A stretch of 64,000 bases of DNA from Rhodococcus sp. HNM0563 (lineage in GTDB: Bacteria > Actinomycetota > Actinomycetes > Mycobacteriales > Mycobacteriaceae): the NCBI RefSeq assembly GCF_012726195.1, contig NZ_JAASAF010000002.1:293698-357697 (forward strand), given 5' to 3'. The notes beneath the pieces are model-generated. The model had not been told where the DNA came from. It was given only the letters and a program-made list of their open reading frames with translations, and did not search any database. Of the stretch, positions 25,593-33,375 are shown piece after piece; the first letter of the stretch is position 1; the number at the start of each line of letters is the position of its first letter. The position numbers and the translations under genes were made by a program.

Positions 25593-25871
25593 ATGCGCAG
25601 TATGCGGGACAGACCGACGCGCAAGGTGCCGGACGTCGTGGGATTCGACGCCGACGATGCCAGCACGATGGTGCTCGGAGCCGGATTCACGCCGGTGGGC
25701 CCGGACGGCGAGCCGGCCCCGACCACCGGCGTGATCATCGCGCAACAACCGAACGGAGCCACCGACGCCGAGCCGGGCTCCGAAGTGATCTTGTGGAATC
25801 AGAACAGCGGCAGCCGATCGCATTCCCCGGTGCCCGGCCTCGACGAGTCCGCGGCCCTCGATCCGGCGTAG
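25593..25871 (+). CDS. Small PASTA-domain protein
   Basis: A 92-residue soluble protein with one PASTA repeat: TRKVPDVVGFDADDASTMVL, then GAGFTPVGPDGEPA, GVIIAQQPNGATDAEPGSEV and VILWNQ. PASTA domains bind muropeptides or beta-lactams when outside the cell. Here there is neither a signal peptide nor a membrane helix nor a kinase domain, so a cell-wall-sensing role is not supported. It starts at the ATG at 25593 or at another in frame at 25602. It lies 61 bp after the thioesterase gene on the same strand. Confidence 0.75.
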   Translation: MRSMRDRPTRKVPDVVGFDADDASTMVLGAGFTPVGPDGEPAPTTGVIIAQQPNGATDAEPGSEVILWNQNSGSRSHSPVPGLDESAALDPA

Positions 25872-25958
25872 TCGCCCTTCCCGCGCGCCCGTCAGTTTCC
25901 GACAACGACAATCGCCGACGCGGGAAGCTGGTATCCGCGCAGGAAGACCGCACGATCG

Positions 25959-26864
25959 CTAGTGACGCCTCGCCCGCTCAACTGCCCGATCGAAGCGGGC
26001 ACGCACGACGTCGAACCGGGGCAGTTCCGCCCACGTCCAGCGGATCACTTGGAAACCCAGATCGCGTAGCGCGTCCTCCCGAAGCTTCTCCCGACGAAGA
26101 ACGTCGGGGGCGTCCTCTCTGTACTTACCCATGCCGTCGAACTCGCCGACGATTCGATGCTCCTTCCAGTAGAAGTCGGTGCGAGCAACGAATTCGCCGT
26201 CCGAGGTGTGCACAGCCTCCTGCAGTGAGGGGGCGGGCAACCCGATCTGTTCCATCCGCAACCGGCTCAACGACTCACCGGGGCTTTCGCTACGTCCGTC
26301 GAGAAAAGCGATGATCCGTCGCGCTGCGGCGATGCCTTGCCGTCGGCCGAGGGTTTCGAGGGCCTCCGGTAGTGCCGCCTTCAAAGAAGGGTTTCTCGCC
26401 AACGCCGAATCCCCGGCGATCACGGCCTCGTCGATCGGTGCCGTACAGGCGAGGTCCGCGACTGTCCGCGCAATGGTCGTACACGGCACTCCGTCGACCT
26501 GGACCACGTCGTCGGCGCCGAGGTGTACGACATGCACATGACGTCCGGCGCCGCGACGGCCACCGGATCGCCCGTCACGGGTCACGTGGATGCGGCTCAA
26601 ATCGGGACGCCACAACGCCAGTCTGTGCAGAACGGCGGCAGACACATGGCTGATCGCGGTCCCGTCGGGCAGTCCTGCTCCCGTGGTGTGCGCTCGGATT
26701 CGATGTCGTTCGATCGCGTCGAGGCCCTCGGCGGTAGGGCCGTCCAGATAGATCCCGGGAGCGAGGCGTTCCAGTTCGCCGGTCCGGAGTCCCCGACGGA
26801 CTTCGGAGTCGCTCAGACCTGAGCTGAGAGCGTCGCTGCGGCGGAAGGGTTTCGGTGGGGTCAT
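25959..26864 (-). CDS. AbiEi-type winged-helix protein with DUF559 nuclease-like C-terminus
   Basis: A 301-residue protein. The N-terminal 60 residues match the AbiEi antitoxin-type winged helix (RRSDALSSGLSDSEVRRGLR, GELERLAPGIYL). The middle reads like the transcription-regulator part of actinobacterial AbiEi homologues (AISHVSAAVLHRLALW, VPCTTIARTVADLAC). The C-terminal 80 residues look like a Vsr/DUF559 nuclease fold: RTDFYWKEHRIVGEFDGMGK, then REKLREDALRDLGFQVIRWTW. No AbiEii nucleotidyltransferase partner lies next to it. It is common in actinobacteria and of unknown role. The start is the ATG at 26864. An ATG nine codons upstream is possible. Confidence 0.8.
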   Translation of the reverse strand: MTPPKPFRRSDALSSGLSDSEVRRGLRTGELERLAPGIYLDGPTAEGLDAIERHRIRAHTTGAGLPDGTAISHVSAAVLHRLALWRPDLSRIHVTRDGRSGGRRGAGRHVHVVHLGADDVVQVDGVPCTTIARTVADLACTAPIDEAVIAGDSALARNPSLKAALPEALETLGRRQGIAAARRIIAFLDGRSESPGESLSRLRMEQIGLPAPSLQEAVHTSDGEFVARTDFYWKEHRIVGEFDGMGKYREDAPDVLRREKLREDALRDLGFQVIRWTWAELPRFDVVRARFDRAVERARRH

Positions 26865-27027
26865 GACACCGAAACTCTCATCGCGGCACACCCGACACGT
26901 GCCGGATTCGACGGAAGCGACAGATCTGTGGATGGCTCCGGCAGCTGTGGATAACTCCCGCGACGCAATTCGCTTCCCACAACGCTCTTTGCGGGTGTGG
27001 GAAACGAATTTCCGCGCGGGAAGGGGA
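26865..27027. other. Intergenic gap, no gene seen
   Basis: These 163 bp lie between the AbiEi/DUF559 start and the end of the LLM oxidoreductase gene, both leftward. They must hold the promoter of the former. No convincing hexamers, stem-loop or small open frame could be seen. Confidence 0.4.
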
Positions 27028-27948
27028 CTATCGGGTGGTCAGTGAGCTCAAGAAGTTTCGGGTGCGCTGGACCGAGCCGCGCACGTCGTCGCCGACGGGG
27101 AAGATCGCGGCCCAGACGTCGGTGGCGCCGGCGTCGAGCAGGCCCTGAAGTTGAGCTTGGACGGAGGCTTCGTTGCCGACGATCGCGACGTCAGCGGGAG
27201 TGCTCGCTCCCCCGACCTCGAGGACACGCTGGTAGTTCGGCATACCGGCGTACATGGTGGCGGTCGCAGCGACCGCGGCGCGCGCTTCGTCGGCGTCGTC
27301 GTGCACCGCGACCGGCAGCCCCGCGACGATGCGCGGCGACGGGCGGCCCGCGTTCTCCGCTGCGGCGCGGATGGCAGGTGAGATGACGGATTCGACGACC
27401 TTCGCCGACGCCATCCACAGCACCGTGCCGTCGGCGTATTCCCCCGCGACACGCAGCATCCGAGGCGACATCGCCGAGAGCAGCACGGGGACCTCATGCG
27501 CGACACGCGCCATGCGACCCTCGCTGCGCGTACTCCATTCTCCGCCTTGGTAGTCGATGTCTTCGCCGCGGAGGAGCGCGGTGACGATGCGGACGTATTC
27601 CTCGGTGTTGCGGCCGGGCCGGTCGTACGACATGCCGTACACGTCACGCACAAGAGATTCGTGCGACGGACCGAGGCCCAGGGTGAAGCCGGGGCGTCCC
27701 ATGGCTTCCGCTACTGCCGCAACGCGGTTCGCCTGCAGCAGCGGGTGGACGGGGTAGGTCTGGAGCACAGCGGTACCGAGTTCGATCGTGGACGTCTCGC
27801 GACCGGCGATGGCGAGTGCTGTGAGGGGGTCGCCCGCGACCGTGCTGGCGTACCAGAGCGACGAGAAGCCGTCGGCCTCCGCTTTCTGTGCTTGATTCAC
27901 GATCTTGTCGGTGGTCGATGCGCCACCTGTCAACCCGATCCGCACCAC
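27028..27948 (-). CDS. LLM-class F420-dependent oxidoreductase
   Basis: A 306-residue TIM-barrel enzyme of the luciferase-like monooxygenase class, of the branch that usually uses cofactor F420 in mycobacteria and relatives. Features are the first strand VRIGLTGGAST, EADGFSSLWYAS, ELGTAVLQTYPVHPLL, the phosphate loop FTLGLGPSHESL, and PVLLSAMSPRMLRVAGEYAD with the ADG turn. Two GTG codons stand in tandem. The second (27945) has the better spacing from AAGGAGG. Substrates of this branch are varied. The gene is divergent from the TauD-type dioxygenase, with an operator-like dyad between them. Confidence 0.9.
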   Translation of the reverse strand: MVRIGLTGGASTTDKIVNQAQKAEADGFSSLWYASTVAGDPLTALAIAGRETSTIELGTAVLQTYPVHPLLQANRVAAVAEAMGRPGFTLGLGPSHESLVRDVYGMSYDRPGRNTEEYVRIVTALLRGEDIDYQGGEWSTRSEGRMARVAHEVPVLLSAMSPRMLRVAGEYADGTVLWMASAKVVESVISPAIRAAAENAGRPSPRIVAGLPVAVHDDADEARAAVAATATMYAGMPNYQRVLEVGGASTPADVAIVGNEASVQAQLQGLLDAGATDVWAAIFPVGDDVRGSVQRTRNFLSSLTTR

Positions 27949-27985
27949 GAGCCTCCTTGGAGAACCTTACTAATACACAACGAGA

Positions 27986-28009
27986 ATAGTACTCTCATGA
28001 AGAGACTAT
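27986..28009. promoter_or_regulatory. Operator-like dyad between LLM oxidoreductase and TauD genes
   Basis: ATAGTACTCT (27986-27995) and AGAGACTAT (28001-28009) are inverted arms around CATGA, with one unpaired A. The dyad sits in an A+T-rich 91-bp divergent gap and could serve both genes. No regulator is encoded nearby. Confidence 0.45.
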
Positions 28010-28039
28010 CTACTTCTTGCCCGACCTGGAGGCCGCCCC

Positions 28040-28873
28040 TTGTTTGCCGACGCCACCCCCATCTCCGAAGGAATCGGCGCAGAAATCACCGGCGTCGCAG
28101 GCCACACCCTCACCGACCCGAAAGCCGCCGCGCGCTGCCAGGAACTGGTCGACGAGTACGGCGTCGTGGTGTTCCGCGAAGCGAAGATCACCGACGGCGA
28201 CCTCGTCGAACTGAGCCGCATGCTCGGTGAGGTCGTCGTCCCGCCGATGGGCGGCCAGGAAGACCACCCCGAGGTGTCCGCGATCAGCCTCGACCCCGCG
28301 AAGACGGTCCTGGCGTCGTACAACACCGGCACCTTCTACTGGCACATCGACGGCGCCACCGACGAGGTCCCCCAGAAGGGCACGCTGCTGACTGCGCTGC
28401 AGGTGTCCGACGAGGGCGGCGACACCGAGTTCGCGAACACCTACGCGTCGTACGAGGCCCTCTCCGACCGGGACAAGGCCGAGTTCGAGACGCTCCGCGT
28501 GGTGCACAGCTTCGCCGCCGCCCAGCGTCTGGCCAACCCCGAGCCGACGGAGAAGCAGGAGGCGGCGTGGGCTCGGGTGCCCGAGCGCGAGCATCCGCTG
28601 GTGTGGACGCGACGCAGCGGCCGCAAGTCGTTGCTGATCGGCGCGACCGCCTCGCACGTCGTGGGCTGGCCCGAGGAGCAGAGTAAAGCCCTGATCAGCC
28701 GCCTGCTCGCGTGGTCGACGCAGCCGCGGTTCTCGCTGCGTCATCACTGGCAGCCCGGCGACCTCGTGCTGTGGGACAACACGGGCATGCTGCACCGCGC
28801 TGTGCCGTATTCGGCGACGTCACCGCGCCTTCTGCACCGCACCACCCTCGTGGGCGAGGAGGCCGTGGCATGA
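28040..28873 (+). CDS. TauD/TfdA-family Fe(II)/2-oxoglutarate dioxygenase
   Basis: A 277-residue dioxygenase. The iron-binding facial triad is visible as WHIDGA (H and D, about residues 98-100) and MLHRAVPY (distal H, about 252). The 2-oxoglutarate-binding arginine is expected in RLLHRTTLV near the end. Members hydroxylate alpha-carbons of sulfonates, phenoxyacids or other small acids so that they break down. The start is a TTG at 28040 with a perfect GGAGG eight bases upstream. It overlaps the SnoaL-like gene by four bases (ATGA), so the two enzymes act together. Confidence 0.9.
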   Translation: MFADATPISEGIGAEITGVAGHTLTDPKAAARCQELVDEYGVVVFREAKITDGDLVELSRMLGEVVVPPMGGQEDHPEVSAISLDPAKTVLASYNTGTFYWHIDGATDEVPQKGTLLTALQVSDEGGDTEFANTYASYEALSDRDKAEFETLRVVHSFAAAQRLANPEPTEKQEAAWARVPEREHPLVWTRRSGRKSLLIGATASHVVGWPEEQSKALISRLLAWSTQPRFSLRHHWQPGDLVLWDNTGMLHRAVPYSATSPRLLHRTTLVGEEAVA

Positions 28874-29427
28874 CCGATCTCGCCGACCTCGAGCGCAACG
28901 TGCAGTACCTGATGGATCGGGCCGCAATTCTCGACTGCATCGCGAACCACGCGCGCGGGTGTGACCGACACGACACAGAGCTTCTCGGCGGCACGTATCA
29001 CGACGACGGTGTCGACGAGCACGGCGCGACCGTCAACAGCGGACCGGACTATGCGCAGTGGGCCAATTCCGTCCATGCCGCGACGGCGGACGCTCACACC
29101 CACAACATCACCACCCACACGTGCGAGATCGACGGCGATACCGCACACTGCGAGAGCTACGTCATCGTCGGCCTTCTCGGAAAAGGCTCGTCCACAGTGC
29201 AATTGATGAGCGGTCGATACATCGACCGGCTCGTCAAGCGCGACGGCACGTGGCGGATCGCGGTGCGGAGGTCGACGGTGGAGTGGAGCGCCTCGGCCGA
29301 TGCGTCGCTTCTGCAGTCGCCGTACTTCACGAAACAGGCCTTCCTCAGAGGCACCCGCGACACGTCCGATCTGTCCTATCAGCGCCCCCTCGAGGCGGAC
29401 TCCGATGCCCCCGCTCGCTGGCGATAA
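28870..29427 (+). CDS. SnoaL/NTF2-like protein (polyketide-cyclase / dehydratase fold)
   Basis: A 185-residue protein of the SnoaL_4 type. It has an N-terminal helix ERNVQYLMDRAAILDCIANH, an Asp/His-rich GCDRHDTELLGGTYHDDGVD, a central HTHNITTHTCEIDGDTAHCE strand pair and a VKRDGTWRIAVRRSTVEW strand typical of the NTF2 cone. Family members include steroid isomerases, scytalone dehydratase and dioxygenase small subunits. It is translationally coupled to the TauD-type dioxygenase gene, so it probably handles the same substrate (inference). Confidence 0.82.
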   Translation: MTDLADLERNVQYLMDRAAILDCIANHARGCDRHDTELLGGTYHDDGVDEHGATVNSGPDYAQWANSVHAATADAHTHNITTHTCEIDGDTAHCESYVIVGLLGKGSSTVQLMSGRYIDRLVKRDGTWRIAVRRSTVEWSASADASLLQSPYFTKQAFLRGTRDTSDLSYQRPLEADSDAPARWR

Positions 29428-29521
29428 CAGTCCCGATCAGCGGCTACTCCTTTTGACAAGGGCATACGTGCCCTGTTCGGATGGGAGAGTTGATTTTGCG
29501 CGAAATTGGAGATACCCCACG

Positions 29522-30202
29522 ATGATGGACTCGCTCGACACCTTCCGACTGTACGTCAACGATGGGTTGTCGGACGAAGAAATCGCAGCTCAGGCCGCAC
29601 GCTACCAGCCGCTGGCCCAGGATCTGCGCGATCTGATCGTGCTGTCCATCCAGTCTCGTGGGGGCGACGACGAGATCCTCGAGGCTCGCAAGCACCTCTC
29701 GGAGGCCCGGTCGATCCTGGAACGGAATCGGGAATCCGGGCCGTACGGCACCCGCTTCAACGACTCCGGCAGCTTCCGGACCTGGGGGAATGCCGCGATC
29801 GGGTTGCGCAACCCGATCGCGCCGCCGCTCGAGTTCCAGTTCGAGGACGACGGCCGCGTGTGGGCCGACTTCCATCTCCACGCCGGCTACGAGGGCCCCG
29901 CCGGTTTCGCGCACGGCGGAGTCTCCGCCTTGGTGCTCGATCAGCTCCTCGGCGACACTGCCCGGCATGCGGGCGCTCCGGGAATGACGGGCACGCTGAC
30001 CGTGAAGTATCGGCGGCCGACCCCACTCGGTGATCTGCACTGCGAGGCGCAGCTCGATCGGATCGAGGGTGCGAAAGCGTTCGCGAAGGGCTTCATCTCC
30101 GGCCCCGACGGGGTGTGCGTGGAAGCCGAGGGTGTCTTCATCGCCCCGAAGTGGATGCTCGAGCAGCGCGAGCGCACCGGACTCCAGGGCTCCACGCAGT
30201 AA
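29522..30202 (+). CDS. PaaI/4HBT-type hotdog thioesterase family protein
   Basis: A 226-residue protein. About 70 N-terminal residues form an acidic helical extension, followed by one hotdog domain: FHLHAGYEGPAGFAHGGVS (the HGG motif), ALVLDQLLGDTARHAG (hotdog helix), GTLTVKYRRPTPLGDLHCEA and ISGPDGVCVEAEGVFIA. It is expected to hydrolyse an acyl-CoA. Two ATG codons stand in tandem at 29522 and 29525 with only a weak site upstream. A longer open frame to 29300 overlaps the SnoaL-like gene and reads as a shadow. It lies 94 bp after that gene on the same strand. Confidence 0.85.
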   Translation: MMDSLDTFRLYVNDGLSDEEIAAQAARYQPLAQDLRDLIVLSIQSRGGDDEILEARKHLSEARSILERNRESGPYGTRFNDSGSFRTWGNAAIGLRNPIAPPLEFQFEDDGRVWADFHLHAGYEGPAGFAHGGVSALVLDQLLGDTARHAGAPGMTGTLTVKYRRPTPLGDLHCEAQLDRIEGAKAFAKGFISGPDGVCVEAEGVFIAPKWMLEQRERTGLQGSTQ

Positions 30203-30288
30203 CCCGGAACACTCGCGCCGCTACGGCGGGTGCGGGGGCCGCTGCGTAGAGTGGTGCGGGTACGCAGCGCGAAGGACGGTGACCGCCC

Positions 30289-30639
30289 GTGGAGAATGTC
30301 GAGTTCTATTCTCTCGTCGCGATGTGTTCGCTCTTCGCGGCGTCGACGTGGTGTCTCGCCCGCCCACATCTGCTGTCCAGCCTCGCCGCAGCCGTCGCTT
30401 CCTGCTTGTGGGTGCTCCTCAACGGTCCCATCGAGGGTCGTGTCCTGTATGTGGTGACGCCGAATCATGGTCTCACCGAATCGGATCTGCTGTCGGCCGT
30501 GGGACTGTGCATCGCCGCGTGGGGCTGCTGGTACAGCATCCGGGCCCGGCGTCGGCGGCAGCGTCGCCGACCCGCGAACAGAACCGGCCGGCGACACTCC
30601 GAGGACACTCGCCCGGTGCCCGTCCGCGTCGGTGATTAG
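30289..30639 (+). CDS. Small membrane protein of unknown function
   Basis: A 116-residue protein with a GTG start. Hydrophobic segments lie at about residues 4-21, 26-44 and 67-83, joined by short loops (PIEGRVLYVVTPNHGLTE). A strongly basic cytosolic tail follows (RARRRRQRRRPANRTGRR). I do not recognise the family. Codon use is that of the genome. It is followed by a stem-loop at 30725-30745. Confidence 0.65.
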   Translation: MENVEFYSLVAMCSLFAASTWCLARPHLLSSLAAAVASCLWVLLNGPIEGRVLYVVTPNHGLTESDLLSAVGLCIAAWGCWYSIRARRRRQRRRPANRTGRRHSEDTRPVPVRVGD

Positions 30640-30724
30640 ACCATAAGATCGCCTATGTCTCGGAGTCAGATCACCATCCGGTCTCGATCCTGGACGAATC
30701 ACTCACGCTCACTTAGACTTGCCA

Positions 30725-30745
30725 ACGGCCACTTCGCGTGGCCGT
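30725..30745. terminator. 8-bp perfect hairpin after the small membrane protein gene
   Basis: ACGGCCAC (30725-30732) pairs with GTGGCCGT (30738-30745) across TTCGC. It is the likely terminator for the rightward gene. The rest of 30640-30808 shows no open frame I would support. Confidence 0.6.
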
Positions 30746-30786
30746 GTCTCCCTGAAGTCCTCCCCGACACAGGAGATGCAGCGCAG

Positions 30787-30829
30787 AGCCCCGCTGGCTC
30801 CTCCCCCCTCAATTCGCCGGCGGGGCTTT
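30787..30829 (+). terminator. Stem-loop with short T-run at the end of the aminotransferase gene
   Basis: AGCCCCGC (30787-30794) pairs with GCGGGGCT (30820-30827), followed by TT on the + strand. The stop codon of the leftward aminotransferase (30809-30811) lies in the loop. It would terminate rightward transcription into that gene. Confidence 0.5.
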
Positions 30830-32005
30830 CCTGCGCCCGCCTGTCGACAGTCCGGCGACCACACCGTCGAGGATCCTCCCGACAATCGCGTCCGACGTTG
30901 CGAAGTTGATCCGCACGTGGTTTCGGGATTCCCGCCCGAACCGCGCACCTCCGTCGACGAGAACCCCGCTCTTGCCGATGCGGTCGACGGGGTCGTCGAT
31001 TCCCAGTGGACCGGCATCGATCCACGACAGGTAGGTCGCTTCGGGGACGTGGTGCCGGGCGGCGGGAACTTCGGTGCGGAGCACGTCGTGCACGCGTCGG
31101 CGATTGCGTTCGAGCACGCGCAGCAGGTCGGACTGCCAGGCATCGCCATCCTGCCAGGCGGCCAGTGTTGCCACCACTCCCGGCACGGACACCGCCCCGT
31201 ACAGATCGAACGGTTCACCGTCGCGCCGGGACAGCAGCCCTGCCGATCCGTAGTGCACCACAGCGCATCGCAGTCCGGCGAGATTGAACGCCTTGCTCGC
31301 CGACGTGATCGTCACCGTGCGCGCGGCGGCGGCACTGCTGATGGACGCGAACGGGATGTGGCGGTGCGGTTCGTAGATCAGCTCGGCGTGGATCTCGTCG
31401 CTGACAACGAGAATGTCGAATCGTTCGGCGAGGTCCGCGATGCGCTCGAGCTCGTCGCGGGTGTGCACGCGTCCGGTCGGATTGTGCGGGTTCACCAGTA
31501 CGAGGACGCGGGGACGATATCGCGAGACCGCCTGCTCGAAGGTCTCGAAGTCGAGTTCCCATCCGTCACCGGTATCGAAGAACGGAAAGTCGATCTGCTG
31601 CAAACCCATTCGCCTGATCGTGGCGAGGAACGGCGGGTAGTTCGGAGTCTGGATCGCGACGGCGTCGCCGCGAGTGGTGGCGAGATGCAGGATGATCTGC
31701 AGCGCCTGGATGAGGTCGGTCTGCTCGCGTACCGCATCCGGATCGGGTTCCCACCCGTATCGCGCGGTCATGCGCCGAGAGAATTCCGTGCGGAGCGGTG
31801 TGCCTCGGAACCAGTCCGGGTATCCGAGATCGCTACTTTCGATCCGTTCGAGTAGCGCACGCCGAATCTCCGGCGCTACAGGGAAATCCATATCTGCGAC
31901 CCAGGAGGGAATCAATCCTTCCGCTGTCGCTTGCGCCCATTTCGCCCCCGCGCGGGACGACAGCGCATCGATCTCGAGATCGTCGAAACCGGGGACACCG
32001 GCCAT
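30809..32005 (-). CDS. PLP-dependent MalY/PatB-type aminotransferase (C-S lyase)
   Basis: A 398-residue fold-type I PLP enzyme. MalY/PatB marks are the opening KWAQATAEGLIPSWVADMDFP, then LGYPDWFRGTPLR, the asparagine in LVNPHNPTGRVH, the aspartate in LVVSDEIHAEL, and the Schiff-base lysine in SASKAFNLAGLRCA. The phosphate-binding arginine lies in NHVRINFATSD. Such enzymes cleave cystathionine or cysteine conjugates to pyruvate, ammonia and a thiol, or act as aminotransferases. The start is the ATG at 32005, with GGAGG-like spacing (CGGAGGATCG). A promoter and a 44-codon open frame lie directly upstream on the same strand. Confidence 0.9.
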   Translation of the reverse strand: MAGVPGFDDLEIDALSSRAGAKWAQATAEGLIPSWVADMDFPVAPEIRRALLERIESSDLGYPDWFRGTPLRTEFSRRMTARYGWEPDPDAVREQTDLIQALQIILHLATTRGDAVAIQTPNYPPFLATIRRMGLQQIDFPFFDTGDGWELDFETFEQAVSRYRPRVLVLVNPHNPTGRVHTRDELERIADLAERFDILVVSDEIHAELIYEPHRHIPFASISSAAAARTVTITSASKAFNLAGLRCAVVHYGSAGLLSRRDGEPFDLYGAVSVPGVVATLAAWQDGDAWQSDLLRVLERNRRRVHDVLRTEVPAARHHVPEATYLSWIDAGPLGIDDPVDRIGKSGVLVDGGARFGRESRNHVRINFATSDAIVGRILDGVVAGLSTGGRRKAPPAN

Positions 32006-32032
32006 CGATCCTCCGAACACTCCCGCTACGGA

Positions 32033-32062
32033 CAGCCGCGCGCTGCAGGCAACGCGCGGCTG
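32033..32062 (-). promoter_or_regulatory. 10-bp stem-loop in the aminotransferase leader
   Basis: CAGCCGCGCG (32033-32042) pairs with CGCGCGGCTG (32053-32062) across ten bases. It lies between the stop codon of the small ORF (32084) and the aminotransferase ribosome-binding site. It could be an attenuator or a processing site. No U-run follows. Confidence 0.4.
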
Positions 32063-32083
32063 CCTTCGCAGCACGCGGTGACG

Positions 32084-32218
32084 TCAGTTGCGTCGGTCTA
32101 CTGCCATATCGTCGCTCTGGACGTCTTCATCCATCCGCGCGAGGTGGGCTTTGATCCACTCGGTGCTCCCCGGTGCGGCGGAGCTGTCGAACGTCGAATC
32201 GGTGGTGCAGGTGCTCAA
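32084..32218 (-). CDS. Small acidic 44-residue ORF upstream of the aminotransferase gene
   Basis: A short frame starting at a TTG with an excellent ribosome-binding site (GAGGA, five-base spacing). It begins STCTTDSTFDSS after the start and ends in an acidic amphipathic stretch, EWIKAHLARMDEDVQSDDMA. It lies on the leftward transcript from the promoter at 32296-32324 and ends 79 bp before the aminotransferase ATG. The codon pattern is G+C-rich at the third position. I do not recognise the protein. It may be a true small protein or a leader whose translation affects the stem-loop at 32033-32062. Confidence 0.5.
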   Translation of the reverse strand: MSTCTTDSTFDSSAAPGSTEWIKAHLARMDEDVQSDDMAVDRRN

Positions 32219-32295
32219 GTCAATCCTCGTCGCACTCGACGCCGGTATGCCCGGCGGACGCAGGTCACAACCACCCCGTGTGAGTGACCGACGTC

Positions 32296-32324
32296 ACTAT
32301 AGCTCTGGAATCGGGCTCTGCCAA
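32296..32324 (-). promoter_or_regulatory. Sigma-70-type promoter for the small ORF and aminotransferase
   Basis: Read leftward, TTGGCA (complement of 32319-32324) and TATAGT (complement of 32296-32301) are separated by exactly 17 bp. This is one of the cleanest housekeeping-type promoters in the window. Confidence 0.65.
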
Positions 32325-32340
32325 ACCGCCTCGTAGCGAC

Positions 32341-32372
32341 CCGGCGGTGCCAGCAGAAGGCGGCACCGCCGG
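32341..32372 (-). terminator. 11-bp perfect hairpin after the secreted-protein gene
   Basis: CCGGCGGTGCC (32341-32351) pairs with GGCACCGCCGG (32362-32372) across ten bases. It lies 16 bp past the leftward stop codon at 32388 and immediately before the promoter at 32296-32324. Confidence 0.75.
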
Positions 32373-32387
32373 AACTACGAGCTCAGC

Positions 32388-33038
32388 TCACGGCTGCGAG
32401 GACTGCGGGGCGAGCAGATCGCGAATGAAGTCCAGGAACCACTGGATCGGATCGATGGGCAGTTCGTCGAGCGGCGGTTCCGGCGTCGTCACCGGCTCAT
32501 CAGAGACAGGCCCGGCCTGCGCCGGAGCCGCCTCGGGAGCAGGAGCCGGCGCGGACTCGGCGGGTGCACCTTCGCCACCGCCGACGGTCACCGTGATGGG
32601 CTCCTTCGCGAACGGGCGACCCGACGCGTCGAAGATGTTGTCGTAGGTGGCACCGGCGGCGTCCTGGCAACCCCAGTAGACCTCGTAGGTGCCCGGCGTC
32701 AGCGCGCGAGCGCCGGTCTGCGCGGGTGCGCCGTCCTTGACATAGGTGGCCGAGGACGTCTGGGTGTTCTTCACCGAGAACTTGGTGCCCGCGGGCTGGT
32801 TGTCGATGCGGCCCGACGGGGTCGCGGTGTCGACGGTGCCCGGCTCGAGGACGTAGGTGACGCAGGTGGCGCCGAGTTCCACCGAGCCTTCTGGCAGATC
32901 GAAGTCGACGGTGATCGAGGTGTCGTCCGCGGAAGCGGACACGTTGGGGCCGGCAGCGGATGCGACACCCGGGACGGCGAATGCCAGCGCAGCGGCACCG
33001 GCGGCAGTGAGGGCAGCTTTCTTCGCGACAGAATTCAT
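32388..33038 (-). CDS. Secreted protein with proline/alanine-rich C-terminus
   Basis: A 216-residue exported protein. A Sec signal peptide (MNSVAKKAALTAAGAAALAF then AVPGVASA, cleavage before AGPN) is followed by a beta-rich domain of about 115 residues with two cysteines (GATCVTYVL and YWGCQDA) that could form a disulfide. Next comes an Ala/Pro/Glu-rich linker (EGAPAESAPAPAPEAAPAQA) and a short amphipathic end (DPIQWFLDFIRDLL). The ATG at 33038 has a strong GGGGAGGAAATTT site. The domain is like those of small exported actinobacterial proteins of unknown function. A structural or surface role is possible but not shown. Confidence 0.8.
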   Translation of the reverse strand: MNSVAKKAALTAAGAAALAFAVPGVASAAGPNVSASADDTSITVDFDLPEGSVELGATCVTYVLEPGTVDTATPSGRIDNQPAGTKFSVKNTQTSSATYVKDGAPAQTGARALTPGTYEVYWGCQDAAGATYDNIFDASGRPFAKEPITVTVGGGEGAPAESAPAPAPEAAPAQAGPVSDEPVTTPEPPLDELPIDPIQWFLDFIRDLLAPQSSQP

Positions 33039-33213
33039 AAATTTCCTCCCCGAAATTTTCTGGTGCGCCCGCGTCGTGAGCGGCACGCGAAACCGACCTC
33101 TCTCAGGCACAGCTTCATCTGCACGTTATCGCAGGTAACGATCCGTGTCGCGACGAAGAGGGACACGCGTCGGGAAGAACCGAAATGTCCCCTTTTTCGA
33201 GGAATCGGGAAGG

Positions 33214-33375
33214 TCAGTTCAGCAGCGGCGGCCGCGCATGATCGCGTTGGTCTCGCTGCAATTCGACGAGCTCTTCTTCTCGCTCGGCCACCCTCAGGAA
33301 CACCCCCGCAGCGAACGCGACAGCGGCCGACACTGCCAGCCACGCCACCAGTCCCACCGCGATCCACCACCACAT
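33214..33375 (-). CDS. Small single-pass membrane protein
   Basis: A 53-residue frame beginning MWWWIAVGLVAWLAVSAAVA, one membrane helix, followed by an acidic then basic cytosolic tail (RVAEREEELVELQRDQRDHA). It begins at the ATG at 33375. A longer frame to 33447 adds a polar head. The ribosome-binding site is weak, so it is a candidate only. It is leftward and divergent from the phosphatase gene. Confidence 0.5.
   Translation of the reverse strand: MWWWIAVGLVAWLAVSAAVAFAAGVFLRVAEREEELVELQRDQRDHARPPLLN

Noticed and set aside
25593..25871. Truncated PASTA kinase
   Set aside because: No kinase or membrane remnant lies upstream, and the preceding gene is an intact double-hotdog protein. It appears to be a complete small protein.
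32088..32336. Rightward 82-codon frame over the aminotransferase leader
   Set aside because: No ribosome-binding site and weaker coding character than the leftward 44-codon frame, which has both a promoter and a ribosome-binding site.
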